The notes under the pieces are model-generated. The model was not told the DNA's origin and ran no database searches. It was given only the letters and a program-made list of their open reading frames with translations. The translations under genes were made by a program, and so were the position numbers. From Geosiphon pyriformis (Eukaryota > Glomeromycota > Glomeromycetes > Archaeosporales > Geosiphonaceae), in assembly GCA_016748015.1 (NCBI GenBank), contig JAAOMT010000128.1, forward strand, positions 925,471 to 989,470: a stretch of 64,000 nt of DNA. The letters are read 5' to 3'. How positions within the stretch are numbered: the stretch's first letter is position 1; each line of letters opens with the position of its first letter. Of the stretch, positions 1 to 12,454 are shown one piece after another.

Positions 1-440
1 CAAAAAACAATTTTATCAAATAATTAGAATAAGATTTACAATTTCTAAACTTTATTTTTCTTTCTAAAAGATACAGCTAACTTTTAATACCAGAATTTGG
101 ATTTTAAATTTAATATTTTTGTAATTTTAATATTATTATTAAACTCTAAAACAAATTCAGTACTATTAAATAACAGCTTAGTAAAACAGTAATTAAATAC
201 TTTAGTAGGTTTAATTATGTTTTATAATAAATTAAAATCATAAAAAACAACTATTACACAGCTTTTCAAATTCTTAATCAATTTATAAGAGAATTAAAAA
301 ATAGCATTCTAAAATAAATAAGATTACAACATTTAAAAAATCTATTCTAAACTGTTATATTAGCCCAAGATATTAAATTAAGAAGAAACTAATTATAATA
401 AACTAATTAACTTAGTAATAAATAATAATAATACCAAACA
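1..440 (+). pseudogene. gag capsid remnant (Gypsy-R)
   Basis: Reading through stops, this matches the C-terminal half of the Gypsy-1 gag domain, from its FFLKDTA stretch through LNQFI to the ALELAEK helix. FFLKDTA and LNQFI survive unchanged. The Trp of the NNW and SWY motifs and several Gln are stops (TAG, TAA). The window starts inside the domain, so the N-terminus is not visible. The CCHC knuckle expected downstream was not found. Recognition rests on collinear identity with gag at 27624-29120. Confidence 0.8.
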
Positions 441-1388
441 TTTTTTTAAAATTATGGTTATTAAAACCAATGTAAAAACTAATAAAATATATTTATATGT
501 TATTATTGCCAAAAATACAAACATATCAAAGTCAAATGTTAATTACTGCAGTTTTATTAAAACTTACAAAAAAACAATTTATAAAACCTATCTTTTAGCA
601 ATTAATACATAATATTTTAGAATTAATACTTAGTACCAATTTAATAGTATTGTTATTAAAAGATTTTTACACTTTTCAATACAAAAATTATAACATATAC
701 AATAGAAATTAGTATTAAAATTATGTAAAAAAAGTCTATCTAATCATACTTAATCAACAAAATCAGCCAGCAATCTAAAAATAAATAATCAATAATTAAT
801 CCAATTATAACAAAGAAATATGACACAATCCAACAATTTAACTAAGTTGGATATAAAAAAATCTTGGCAAACCAAGAAAAACCAATAGAAATGAATATTG
901 ATATATGTAATCTAATAACAACAGGCTTTATTATGTTCCAAAATTTTCATATACTCTTATTGAAACAATTTAACATTTCAGATCTGTGATTAATAGTTAA
1001 AAATAGTTACCAAGAAATGTAATTAATTAATCTACTTTTGATTATATTAATCATAATTACAATTAGTATTATTGATTTACAATCAATGTTTTAGATTCAG
1101 CCATCTAAATTTGATTATTTAAAATCATTAGCTTTTGAAAAAATAATAGACTGAGTAAGCTTATTATAAATTAATTAAATTAAAATATATAAATAATTGA
1201 TGTATCTTAAAATAGTCTTAATATAGTATATAAATCTAATGTAATTTAGCTATATATACAGCTTTTCTGTTAGCTCAAAAAAGTATCAGTTCAATATTAA
1301 ACCAACTCTTTATTATAGTTTTTATAGTAAACAGTTAAGTTCTTTTCTTTATACCTTACTTTTTTTTTTCTTTTTCTATGTTTTAAAT

Positions 1389-1649
1389 ACTTGTTATTAC
1401 AATTTCAAGTATGTCTTTTTATATTTTTTATTACCATTTGGAATTATGTTGTTTCTAATCTCTTACCTACTTATTATTACCATTTTAAGTTTTTCTATTA
1501 TTTTTGATCTTTTAAATTATGTGTTATTACTATTTCACATTAAGTTTTGTTTTACTGAACAAGTTGTTAAATTATTAAAATAAGTAATAAAATATCTCAT
1601 TGTTAGAGAGTAGTCTCAACAATAAAAAGTTTAATTGAAATCTATTTCA
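1389..1649. repeat. cluster of short hairpins with a shared 12-nt loop
   Basis: Four units have the form 5-nt arm, TTATTACNATTT, complementary 5-nt arm. Arms are ACTTG/CAAGT (1389-1410), ATTTT/GGAAT (1423-1444, perfect if its TT was once CC), ACTTA/TAAGT (1469-1490) and ATGTG/CACAT (1519-1540). Arms differ between units yet stay complementary, while the loop is conserved. Two further hairpins follow: ATTGTT-GAGA/TCTC-AACAAT (1599-1623) and TGAAA/TTTCA (1636-1649). The cluster lies in the extra sequence between gag and protease of the relic. I do not recognise it as a known element. Confidence 0.6.
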
Positions 1650-2579
1650 GTTATGTTTTACTTTTATAATTTTTTTACCATTCCTATAATTTCACTTTCA
1701 AAGCTAAACATTTAAACACCACACTTTTTTAACAACTAATTAAAAAAATTCTGGTTACATATTTATTAGAGTAGTTTGGTTTTACTTTTATTGTTAGTTG
1801 TGCTTTTAATACATATAAAGAGATGTGACTTTTTTTTTCCTTCAAAATACCTAAAACTGGTTTTTGCCCAAAAACAAATAATAATAACAATACTTTTTTT
1901 TGCTTTTAATAACTTTATCACATACTTTTTTTTGTTTTTTCACTCACTAAAATAGTCTATACACTTATAATATGTTATAGTTAGTAGTATAATTATAGTA
2001 ATGTGTATTATTAATTAAGTTAAGAAATGTTTTCAAATATTAACAAAAACTACTGGTAACAGTATTTTTAACAATAACCATTATGACAATAAGACCCAAT
2101 TTAATTATAATACTTAATTCTATTACAATAACTATAATAATTACTAACTTTTAGATTATATTCTCAAAACTTGAATTAGTAAGAACATTACTTACTTTCA
2201 AATTCAAATTTCTTGAATTGATCAGTAGTAAATACAATAATATTACAAAACCCAAGTCCAAATAATAATAAACAATATAAAACACTTATATATTATTAAC
2301 AAATATTTTTTAACTTATCAGAACTACTGAATTTTTATAATATAGTATTTCATAAAAATCAAAATATAAGTATTATTAAAAATCTTGCCATTAATATTTA
2401 TAAAAGTATTATTATAATTTTTTTTACTATTATTACTAATGATAAAACTTCAACAGTTATATTTTTTTTTAATCTTAAAAAAAAGAACTTTACTTTTATT
2501 TTATTTAATAAAGTCACACTAAATAAAGATAAACAATTACTATTATATATATGAAGACAAAAGTGGATGATAAACTTAT

Positions 2580-2925
2580 TGGTTTTAAACAACAGATTAG
2601 CAAAAAGCATTATTACTTTTTAATTAATGAACTAATTAGATCAACAGATTAATAGAAATATTAATATTCTTATTATTATTACTAATAAAGCCAAGAAAAT
2701 GTCAATTAAGAAAATTAACTTCTTTTTTTTAACATAAATAAAATAATTATCTTTACTAAAATATTAATTATAAATACAACTTAATACTAAGCACTAATCA
2801 AAAATAAATAATTAAAAAAGACAAATACTATTTTAGATTGGTCAATTCAAAAATTACAGATAATATATCAAAAACAACACATAAAAATACTTATTATATG
2901 TGAATATTTTAAAAGAAATCCCAAT
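2580..2925 (+). pseudogene. Aspartic protease remnant (Gypsy-R)
   Basis: The translation follows the Gypsy-1 protease: AKSIIT is retained, then Gln and other codons have become stops, and the end reads NTILDW, Q-rich strand, then CEYF, collinear with NTTLDW and CGHF in the intact copy. The catalytic D-S-G reads N-N-R, so the active site is lost. The reading frame can be kept for most of the length, so damage is mainly base substitution. Confidence 0.75.
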
Positions 2926-3967
2926 ATAAACAATTTATCCAATTTAAATTTGAAAAAACATTGGAAACGAATATTATTGAAGCATATCAGATTGTATAAA
3001 ACAAAAATAACTATAAAAAATTACTATCTGTTTTTAAATAAAACAATAAAATTACCAATTTTATATTATTTTATCTTTTTTGTTTTTAATATTATTGAAA
3101 TTATTAATTAAACTATAATATTCAGTTTTTTAAAAAAAACTATTTTCTATAATTGCTTGTGTTATTTTACATAAAAATAATTAACAAATTATCTATTATT
3201 ATTGTAATTAATATTACAAAAAAACATATAGATATTTAAAATAATTGAAAAAATAAAATAAGACTCTTTGTATTATCTGTAGAAAAATTTTATCTAATAA
3301 ATACAACTGAATCAATATGCCATTTAGAAGAACCACATGTGATTTTATTTGTTAATATATTATTTTTATAACTAACTAAGTAAGAAAAAAAATCTTTTTT
3401 AACACTACTTATAATAAAGTTTTTAATTACATATATTATTACTCATATAATATTAAACAACTATATAATATGACTAAAACAAGCATATAGAACAAAATAG
3501 CTGAAAAAATTCAAAATTGAAAAGCATTTTTAGAAATAATAGAAAAAATTACGAAATACAGTTTTTTAAACTTTTTACAAAAAGTTTAAAATTATTATCA
3601 AGAACTTTGTTCAATATAAGAAAAACAAAAACAATATTTTGTACAAATTAATACTTATTTGTGTAAAAACTGCTTAATTTTTTGTTAATTATAATGATAT
3701 TTTGATTGTTAACTTTAGTTTAAACTATTAAAAAAAACAATTTAACTTGGAAATTATTCAAATCTTAAAGTATGAAATAAAACTTCATAAATACTAGAAA
3801 TATTAGCAAACAACTTATATATCTTTATTAATTTTTGACAAAAACTAAATATTAAATGTTTTTTTAATGACAACAAAAAAATTTTATCAGAACAAATACA
3901 TTGAAATAATGCTAAATTTGATTTTCAATACTTCAAAAATCAAACACACATGTTGGAATCTTTTGCT

Positions 3968-4106
3968 GTTATTATAATTAATTTAAAAATAGTGTTTGAA
4001 ATACCAATTAGAGCCATGATACAAATAATCTCTTGATTTAGCTTAACCAAGAAAAAAATCAATATTATAGAAAAAATTATAAATTTTAAATATATAAAAA
4101 ATCTTA
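3968..4106 (+). pseudogene. dUTPase remnant (Gypsy-R)
   Basis: The peptide INLKIVFEIP, followed by a degraded form of the dUTPase motif 2 loop, aligns with INLKIVVEIP and ASRSSLAKKG of the Gypsy-1 dUTPase. One in-frame TGA replaces Arg of motif 2. Further motifs are not readable. It shows that the dUTPase-bearing architecture is old in this lineage of elements. Confidence 0.65.
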
Positions 4107-4918
4107 TAGTTTTATTACACAATAAATTGAACTAACTATATATAATTAAATTAAAAAAAATTGTACAAACAATTTTTTATCTTTATTTTAACTTGATAGG
4201 TTAATTATTATTAAGACTTAAAAAAAGCTAGAAAAGACCAAATACAAAACTTAAAGTTTTAGTTCTATAAAAACAGTTATTCTACTCATTAACTATGTAA
4301 AAATAATACAAAAAAACTTGAAAATAATTTAAATTAATAGAATAATTACAATTTTATCTTTTAAAATATATTTATTTAATACTTATAAGAAAGTAATAAA
4401 AAAAATCTTTTATTTGAGTCTTATACTCTTTTTTGTAAACAACTTTCAATTGGTCTTACTAATCTGTATATATTATGCTATAACTATTTATAAATAAAAA
4501 TACTTATTTACAACTTATTCAAAGAAACTATATATTCATTTAAGAATATGGTTTTAGAATACTTGAATACAGATATTACTAATAAACATAAATTTCAAAA
4601 AATCTTTAATTTTTCTTAGTTGATATTATATTATAAAATTAAATTAAGCTTATTAAAACCAAATATTAAATGCTACCAAATAATTAATAAAAAATTAATT
4701 AAGCTCAATTTTTGATTATTAAACTTTGTCTAATAAAAACAATTGAAAGCACTTATCTTAAAATACTTAAATATTTTTGCCAAAAAAAATAAGTTTGGTC
4801 AAATTAACTTGGTTTATTATCAGATTCATAAAAAAATACATTACTTATTAAACAATATACTTATTGAATACTACTGTTTGAACATAATTTTATAAAAAAA
4901 AAAGTTAATTAAATATTA

Positions 4919-5130
4919 GAAAATAGATTTATATAACTCTCTATAAGTTTATAGTCTTTATTTGTTATACTAATACAAAAAAAATAGAAAAATCAAATTT
5001 TGTGTTAATTATAAGAAATTTAATAACATTATAAAAAAAGATGTTTATTTTTTATTATAAATTAATGAAATCTTGAATACTTTAGGTAAATCCAAATGGT
5101 TTTCAATAATGGTTTATTTTTAAATTAATT
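4919..5130 (+). pseudogene. Reverse transcriptase N-terminal remnant (Gypsy-R)
   Basis: FCVNYKKFN matches the FCIDYRKLN motif of Gypsy RT, and ILNTLGKSKWFS matches ILDALGKSKWFS. Beyond the WFS motif the frame becomes unreadable. The catalytic YxDD box is not found before the integrase begins at about 5846. The distance to integrase is roughly half that in Gypsy-1, implying a deletion. Confidence 0.7.
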
Positions 5131-5845
5131 ATTAGCTAAAAATACAAAACAAAAATAGAATAAAGAGCAAGAATAAATATTTAACTACTTAAAACAAAGA
5201 CTTATTAAAAGTTTAATCTTGGTATATTCTAATTTCATTAAAACATTTGTACTTATAACCAATATCTCTAAAACAACTATGGGTGTTTTTTTGTTATAAT
5301 AAGATAAAAAAAGAAAAATATATATAGTTATATATATTAATAAAAACCTAAACATAGCCAAAAAAACTATATTATCCATAAAATTGAATATTTTGTAGTT
5401 ATATAAGCCATAAAATATTTCTAACAATATTTATTACATAATTTCTTTAATATTATTACAGATTACAAAGGTTTTACCTAGCTAATAAACAAAAATCTAT
5501 TAGAAAGATGTTATGTTAGATGAATTATTTTACTACAATTTTACATATACAATATTATTTATAAAGAAAAAACTAAAAACACCAATACAGATTGTTTATT
5601 TTAAATAAAACATACATATTTACCAAAAATTATTAATAACTTGATTAAAATAATACCAAAACACATTAATATCTAATATATTATCTTACAACTCTCTAAT
5701 TATTAATAAAATTATTATTAAAAAAACAAACAAAAATTCAAAAACAAGTTAAATACTACCTGATTAAAAATAATATACTATACTAATACTATTAATATAA
5801 TTTATTCAAAGTAATAACTAAAAATAAAATAAAAAATCATCTTTT

Positions 5846-6789
5846 ATAATATGTACTCAGATCTAAATACAAAACACTTTACAAAAAAAATCACAATTTA
5901 ATAAACAATTAGTTTGTATTACTGAATAAAAATGTAAATTAATATTATTCAATATGTTTACAACTATAATATATGTCAAAAAAAAGAATAATTAAGAGTA
6001 ATTAAATTGTTAAGACCTATTAAAATAGAAAAACTATTTGATAAAATAGAAATTAATTTAGTAAAACCACTAGCTATTATTATCAGAAGAAATCAATATA
6101 TTACAGTCACTATAAACTACTTAACAAAATGGCCAGAAACAAAAATTATTAAAACTGCAAATGTTAAATTAATTGTTGATTTTGTGTATAAAGATTTAAT
6201 TTGTAGACATGACTGTTCAAAAAAACTACTCTTAGATCAAAAAACTCATTTTGTAAATAATTTATTTACTAAAATTAGCCAATGTTTTAAGATAAAACAA
6301 TTTTTTTTATTACTTTACTATTTACAAACAAATAAATTGATAGAATATTTTAATAGAATACTATGTAAATTACTTGCAAAAATAAGTAATAAAATAGAAC
6401 AAAAATAAAACTTATTTATTTTTTCAGTTTTATTGGCTTATTGGATACTAAAACAAAATACTATAAAATTTACATTATTTAAATTAGCATGTAAAAAAAA
6501 TATTATATTACTAATAAAATTAATAATAAATACTTATTTAACAAAACCAATAAATAAAAGCAACTTACAAAAAATTATTAAAAAATAAGCTTATAAACTG
6601 TTTAAAAAACTAGAAAACAATTATCAATATATAATTAATAATATCAAGCACTCCTAAGAATAACAAAAAGCCCAACATAATAGCAAACTTCCAAAACAAT
6701 TCATTGTTTATAAAATAAGAGACAAAGTTTTATTATACTAAACAATAGAACAGAAAATTTGACAATAAATAGAACAAATTTTTTTATGT
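5846..6789 (+). pseudogene. Integrase remnant, first part (Gypsy-R)
   Basis: The HHCC zinc region is recognisable (YNMYSDL near 5846, NICQKKE near 5971). The longest open stretch is 6007-6408: LLRPIKIEKLFDKI, NYLTKWPET (first catalytic Asp changed to Asn), LDQKTHFVNN and EYFNRILC (second Asp and Glu retained). It continues with stops through the post-catalytic domain to KFDNK just before the solo LTR at 6790. A 1-nt shift lies near 5880. Identity to the Gypsy-1 integrase is clear along the length. Confidence 0.85.
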
Positions 6790-7727
6790 TGTTATTAGTA
6801 AAATTTTAGCTATTAATTAGCATAAAATTACTTTTATAATTTCTATTATTAATTAGTATATATTATTATCATTTCAATTATCACTTATTATTTAATCAAT
6901 TATCAAATATTATCATTTAATTAATAACTCGATTTGTAATATAGAAATTAAGATAATCAAATTACACAATACTCTGAACTATTTAACATAATCAAAATTC
7001 GCCGAAATTAATGAAAATTGGCCGAAATAATTAATAGTTTAGAGAAATAACTTGTAGTTTACCAAAATGTATCTTTAGTTTGCTGAAATTGTAGCAAAAA
7101 AGAAAAGTGCAAGTTTAAAGACTAGTACTACAACAAGTTGTATAAAAGAAGAGTTTTTCTTTTCAAAAAATGTATCTTACTTAAAATATCTTAATTAGAA
7201 CAAATTATCTTTTACATATCTTAAATAAAAATTAAATACTTGAAAACCAAATTCTTTGATTATTACTCTTGAAATTTCCACAACACAACTAACATTTTAA
7301 AATTGATTAGCTACTAATTTCAGTAATTTGTTAGTGACTTTAGACCTGAATAAAAAACGTTTCTCTTGACAGAATTCTATTTCTTTTATATTTCATTTAT
7401 TTTTTATTTTTTTTTATAATTACTAGGATAGCTTACAGACAAGATTCCTGTAGAAGAGTTGATTTTTACAGCAAAATAACTACATATTTTAGTGAGCTTC
7501 CAGACAAGCAATCTCTAGAAAAGAATTGACATTTACTACAATATAACTACATAAAGTAACTGGTATAAAATTGGTCATTCCACTTATAAGTCCAGTAATT
7601 CAAATTATAGGAGATAATTTGAAGAAAAATTCAGTTATTGAAGATTCAACTGCTTTTAGAAAATATAAATTTACAACAAATGGATGTTAACAACACATAA
7701 AAAAGAGACTAAAAACCTTCATTAATA
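6790..7727 (+). mobile_element. Solo LTR of the Gypsy-2 family, inside the relic integrase
   Basis: It begins TGTTATTAG and ends TTAATA (from TAACA), is 938 bp, and aligns with the 985-bp LTRs of Gypsy-2, including the TATA region (GTTGTATAAAAGAAG near 7137) and the 20-bp spaced CCGAAAT-type motifs at 7002-7089. ATGT flanks it on both sides (6786-6789 and 7728-7731). Removing the LTR and one ATGT rejoins the integrase: ...FFY then VYNILGN, matching PFYIHEILGN. It is clearly less AT-mutated than the relic it interrupts. Confidence 0.88.
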
Positions 7728-7951
7728 ATGTTTACAATATTTTAGGTAATAAAACATATAAGTTATATCTAGATAAAAAAATTTTGAAAAAAATTGCACA
7801 TAGTAACTGATTAAAAATCTATTATCAACAACAATTATCTGATTTGTTAACATTTAAATTAAAAACATATGTACCAATTATGTTTTCTAACCAAATCTTA
7901 CAAAACTTAAAACCAATTATAATTATTAAATATTATCTAAAAAAAAATTAA
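7728..7951 (+). pseudogene. Integrase remnant, C-terminal part (Gypsy-R)
   Basis: After the solo LTR the frame resumes with YNILGN and YKLYLDKKILKKIAH, matching the C-terminal GPY/F-type module of Gypsy-1 integrase (EILGNGAYKLRLDDKILK). The following Asn-Trp reads Asn-stop (TGA). It runs on to a taa at 7949-7951, the equivalent of the natural end of the polyprotein. Confidence 0.8.
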
Positions 7952-8751
7952 TCCAATTAACCACATTTTGGTTATTACCATTAATATTTAAAAAAAAATT
8001 AAACAATTTTAAAAATAGTTAAAAAAATCAAAAACATCAAATTATTAAAAAATTTTTTTAATTTTATATATAAAAATAATTTATTTTATTTATTTATTTT
8101 ATTATGAATATACTTAAAAATATTATAAATACTTTTTAACTTTTATTTTGGCTACTACAAAAATATAATTTTCTATTAAAAATTACTTTTAATAATTTAA
8201 TTATACAAGAAAATAAACCAAATACAAACTGTTTTAATTTTTATCATAAAAAACAAAAAAGTGGTAACATATTAATTTATAAAATCATAGAAAAATTTCA
8301 GCTTTTAAAAAGTACAATGCTCAAAGAAAAAACAAACTTAATTGCTTTTTTTTGCTATACATATTTCATAATAGTCATATAATTACATTTTCAAACAATT
8401 TATATCTGTAAAAATAGCAAAAAATTCGAAAAAACAAAACTTTAGAAGTTTAAAAAACTAATTACAAAAAGCAATTTTAAGCATTATTTTAGAACAGTAT
8501 ACCAACTCTATATATTGTTTCAACATTGCTTAAAAGTACTGTTAACAAATAAAATAAACATACTTATTCTTAATAAAATTGAAAAGCTTTATTAACAACA
8601 AATTTCAGAACTTATAAAAATAAATTTCAAGACTTACAAAAACGAATTTTAGAACTTATAAAAACAAATAGTCCAAACAAATATACAGAATTTTATGTTA
8701 AACATTAATATTAAAAAAATGCACATTAATTTTAATAAAGCTCAATCTTAA
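7952..8751 (+). pseudogene. ORF3 remnant, downstream of integrase (Gypsy-R)
   Basis: The stretch between the end of integrase and the LTR keeps the exact 3' signature of ORF3 in the other elements: an AT-mutated form of FDGAQF-stop just before a purine tract (8747-8762). Near 8602-8678 there is a roughly 27-nt unit repeated about three times, corresponding to the QFQELQ-type helix of ORF3. The rest is too mutated to translate confidently. Confidence 0.6.
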
Positions 8752-8762
8752 AAAGAAAATAA

Positions 8763-9060
8763 TATTACTTAATAAAAATTAACAAAAATTAAAAATAATA
8801 ATATTATAATATATTAACTAATTATTAAATAATAGTATAAATTATACAGATTAATAAATAAAATTAGAAAACATAATATATATACAATAGCATACAAAAT
8901 GTACACAAATGTGCTCAATTTAATATAATTATAAACAAGTAAGCCAAAAAACACTTACAATTAAACAAAAAGCCCAATAATTTAGCAATTATTTACTAAT
9001 TAATTAGAATAAACATGATTATATATAACTTAAAATATATATATATAATAGCTTTTTAAC
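8763..9060 (+). mobile_element. Start of the 3' LTR of Gypsy-R (end not resolved)
   Basis: TATTAC, a mutated TGTTAC, directly follows the ORF3 end and a purine-rich tract, the position expected for a 3' LTR. A TA-rich TATA-like stretch lies near 9037-9052. The beginning resembles the LTR relics at 33059 and 34686 (both TNTTACTTA). I cannot place its 3' boundary. Confidence 0.45.
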
Positions 9061-10267
9061 TAAAAAAAGACAAAAATAATAAGAAGTTAATTAGACAAAA
9101 TAAAAGAAAAAAAGATAAAAAAATTAAATTATAATTCTAAAAAAAGCTGAAAAGTATGTTTTTTTAGCTTCACATTATAATATTCATTAATACTAAAATT
9201 AATAAAATTGAAAACCTTTTTTCTTTATAATTTAGATCTTAAAAAAGATTATTAAACTCCTTATAATTGCTTTCTATTGCTAAAAACAATAAAATATCTA
9301 ACACAATAATAGAGTGTGGATAAAATCTAAACTTAACAAAATTAAAAACACTTCAGAAGAATAGCAATTATATACAATTGCATAAAATTTATTCATAGTA
9401 ATACTTTGGTCAAAATTGACAGTTAACTTAAAAATCTGAAATAATTTTCTCATGTTTTGAAAAAATAATCTCTGATTAAGATTATTTTTGAATATTAATT
9501 TTATTAAATTCTGGTTTTTTTAAATTTTTTTTAATTTATTAAAAATAAAATATGACTTTACTACAAGTAAAAAAATATAAATATCTGATATTAGTATAAT
9601 ATAAAAAATATATATTTGTGAAAGTCTTAAAAAAAGACACAATTTAAAGTATAAAAATACAACAGAAATTATTTTTAAAGAATTAGCATAGTAGTAGTTA
9701 CCAATAGTAATTTTAATAAAAAATTACACAACATATTAAATCAAATAAAAGAGCATTTATCAGAGAAAATTATCTAATACTTATTAGAAATTAAGAAAAA
9801 CTATCAAGTTAATCTTTAGATTCTTAAATAAAAAATTAATAATAATTTATTAAATAAAAATCTAACATAAATCAAGAATGGTTTTTATTAAGACTAATAT
9901 ATTTATTTATATATTACAATTAGATAATTTTTAGTATTATTATTTGATCTAAGACTATATTAGAAATTAATTATAATATAATTTCCAAAAAAAAATCCAA
10001 ATTTATAACAATATATATATATATAATAGTTTTAATATTAAGTAAAAACATCTAGTATTTTGAATTTTTTATTTTATATATCAATTATTTTTTAATATTT
10101 ACTTTTAATAAAAATATTCAAATAAACTTTTTAATTAAATAAAAAAATCAAAATAATATTGAAAATTAAATTATAATAATAGAAGTATTAAAAATATTAC
10201 TTAAATTATTAATTAAATAAAATTATTATTTATTAGCTAAAATTTTTTAAAAAATAATTTCTAATTA
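9061..10267. other. AT-rich decayed sequence, unassigned
   Basis: No ORF, RNA gene or clear similarity to another part of the window could be established. It has the look of a mutated transposon and probably includes the rest of the Gypsy-R LTR. Confidence 0.5.
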
Positions 10268-11205
10268 AAATTATTTATTAATAAAAACCTTATTGTTAAA
10301 ATTAAAAAAAAAACATTAAAAATTATTAATATTTTGTGTTTTTAAATTAAAAAACACTTTAAATAATTGTAAAAATAATTTCAAAAAAGATTTTAATAAC
10401 AGTAAATAAAATTTAAATTAGTTTTTGGAAAGAAGTACATAAATATATATGACAATTAAAATTTGAAAAATAACTTATATTACAATATTAACAAAAAAAT
10501 TTTCAGTATTATATATTATTAATATACAAATAAAATTAAAAAACTTATAAGAAATTAAACAAAAGTATTAGTAATTAATATACCAAAAAAATACTTTCAT
10601 AATATTAGCAAAAAAATATAAAAATATAAAATAGTATTATAATAAGTTGTATAAAAAAAGTTTTTTTCTTTGAAAAAAATAATTTTTTAAAATTTTAATT
10701 AAGAATAGTTAATTAATTATTATAAATTAATTCAATAAATTTACTTTAAAAAACCAAATTTTTTATATAATTATTATTAGTCAAAATTGTAAATTTTGAC
10801 TAATATTTTAAAATTAATTAATTAGTTAATTTTAAATATAAACCAAAGACAATTTTCTTTATATTTTTTTTTTAAATTTTTATTTTATATTATATTATTA
10901 GATAGTTTACAATCAAGATTTTTTGTAAAAAAGTTGATTTTTATACCAAAGTAATTATATTATATTAAGAAATTTACAAATAAAAATTTTTGTAAAAAAA
11001 TTAACTTTTATTATAATTTAATTATATAAAATAATTAACACATAATTGGTTATTTTATTATAAACTCAACAACAAAAATAGTTTAAAGTATAAAAAATAC
11101 TTTAAAAATAAATTAATTTATTAAAAATTCATTTTTTATTAATAACAAAATTAACAACAAAATAGTATTAATAATATCTTCAAAAATAATAAAAATTTTT
11201 AATAA
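10268..11205 (+). mobile_element. Hypermutated LTR relic, Gypsy-2 family (ends approximate)
   Basis: It aligns with the Gypsy-2 LTR through AGTTGTATAAAAAAAG (10645-10660) and the downstream 'bound by TTGACTTT..CAAAGTAACTAC' region in mutated form (10900-11040), with C read as T and G as A almost throughout. Ends were estimated from distances to the TATA box in the intact LTR. A perfect 13-bp inverted repeat with a 3-nt spacer lies at 10776-10804. Confidence 0.7.
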
Positions 11206-12329
11206 TTATGTTAAAAATTTTATTAATTAACAATATTAAATATAATTTTTGGTTGTTATTTAATTTGTGATAATTAATACAAACTTAATTTTTTTTTATT
11301 AAAAAACTAATAAGAATTAAAAACTTATTAAATTATTTTATTTTTTAATATTTTTTATACTTTTTTTCTAATAAAATTATGTTTTATTTGCAAGACATAA
11401 TAGTATATTGTTTTTTAAATATTGTATTTTTTGTAAAAATTTTATGTTAAACCAAATTAATTTTATTAAATTCATTATTTTACAAAAATATATTAGAGTA
11501 TTTTTAAATTAATATTTTTAATTACTGCTGTTAATTAGAATTTATTGTTTTAAATTTTAATTTAGTTAGTTTTAATATAATTAACAATATTTTAACAATA
11601 ATTACTAACTTATTAATATAAATTTACAATAAAATACAATTTTTAAAAATTTAGATTTTTTGTAATATTAATGTATTTTTTAATTTTATTCTAATATTTA
11701 ACAATAATATTTTCTAAAGTATATATAATTTTATTAGTAATTACAATAAATATTTTTATTTATTAAGTTTTATTAATTGAAATAAAAAATTATTAACAGA
11801 ACTTAATTATTAAATCTTTTTTTATTGTTTTTTGATTTTAATTTTTAATTTTTCTAAGACATAAGCATAATAAATTACTTATTTTTAATTAATTTATTTT
11901 TTTTTGCTGCGAAATTTGCATTAATTACTTCTTTTATTACTATAAAATTATAAATTTTTTTTGTTATTTATACCAATTTTTTTCAAATTTTTTTAGATTT
12001 AATAACATATAATTTTTTTAAATTATTTTGTAATAAAATTAACAAGTTTTTTGTATAATAAGAATTAATTATTTTTTTTACATATTTATTTATTTTATAA
12101 AACTTAATTGTAATATTATTTAAATTATTGCTTTTAATAGAATTTTAATTACAATTTTTTAATTAATTTTGATAATACTTCTAAATAACAATATAATAAA
12201 TTGGTTTTTTAATTTTTATAAATTAAATTTAACATTAATTAAATAAATTTTTTTAAATATTATTTTTAAGTATTTATTATTAAAATATTAAATATCAATT
12301 TTTTGTTTTAAATTAGTATAAGTTTTTTT
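11206..12329. other. AT-rich decayed sequence, unassigned
   Basis: Low-complexity A/T sequence with no supportable gene. It ends at the poly-A tail (read as T) of LINE-1. Confidence 0.5.
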
Positions 12330-12407
12330 TTTATTAGCTTTACAAGTAAAGTTCAAACACTATCTAGTGCTATACATCAAAGAAATGATCTAAACTAGGC
12401 ATGAATC

Positions 12408-12424
12408 ATGTACTTTCTACATGT
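12408..12424 (-). promoter_or_regulatory. LINE-1 3' UTR hairpin
   Basis: CATGTA, GAAAG loop and TACATG on the minus strand make a perfect 6-bp stem with a 5-nt loop, about 30 bp after the ORF2 stop. The surrounding 3' UTR (12340-12450) is conserved in the half-LINE and LINE-2. By analogy with other LINEs this may be the structure recognised by the RT; that is inference. Confidence 0.65.
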
Positions 12425-12454
12425 AACCAGCCACTCGAGCCAATCAGAACAATA

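Larger units (their letters stand above)
1..8751 (+). mobile_element. Gypsy-R: hypermutated Ty3/Gypsy relic, entered inside gag
   Basis: A whole Gypsy coding region can be followed on the + strand although no long ORF survives. Translation, reading through stops, aligns with Gypsy-1 of this window in order: gag at 1-440, protease at 2580-2925, dUTPase at 3968-4106, RT near 4919-5130, integrase at 5846-6789 and 7728-7951, and a third ORF ending at 8751. Differences are overwhelmingly C-to-T and G-to-A, giving Gln, Trp and Arg to stop. The gag-to-protease distance is about 1.3 kb longer than in Gypsy-1, so something was probably inserted there. RT to integrase is shorter than expected, so part of RT/RNase H is deleted. 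The 5' LTR lies outside the window. Confidence 0.85.

Noticed and set aside
2398-2610. Open frames of 60-80 codons in the AT-rich tracts (2398-2610, 3940-4122, 5185-5427, 34416-34643).
   Set aside because: Composition is Ile/Lys/Asn/Leu/Phe from A/T-only DNA, with no homology between them; they are antisense to or inside mutated transposons.
10776-10804. Perfect 13-bp inverted repeat with 3-nt spacer, possible MITE or terminator.
   Set aside because: It lies inside a mutated Gypsy-2-family LTR whose intact relatives lack the palindrome; A/T-only arms arise easily under this mutation.
1-12329. Mitochondrial or plastid DNA, because of extreme AT content.
   Set aside because: Gag, protease, dUTPase, RT and integrase remnants of an LTR retrotransposon are traceable throughout much of it; no organelle genes are seen.
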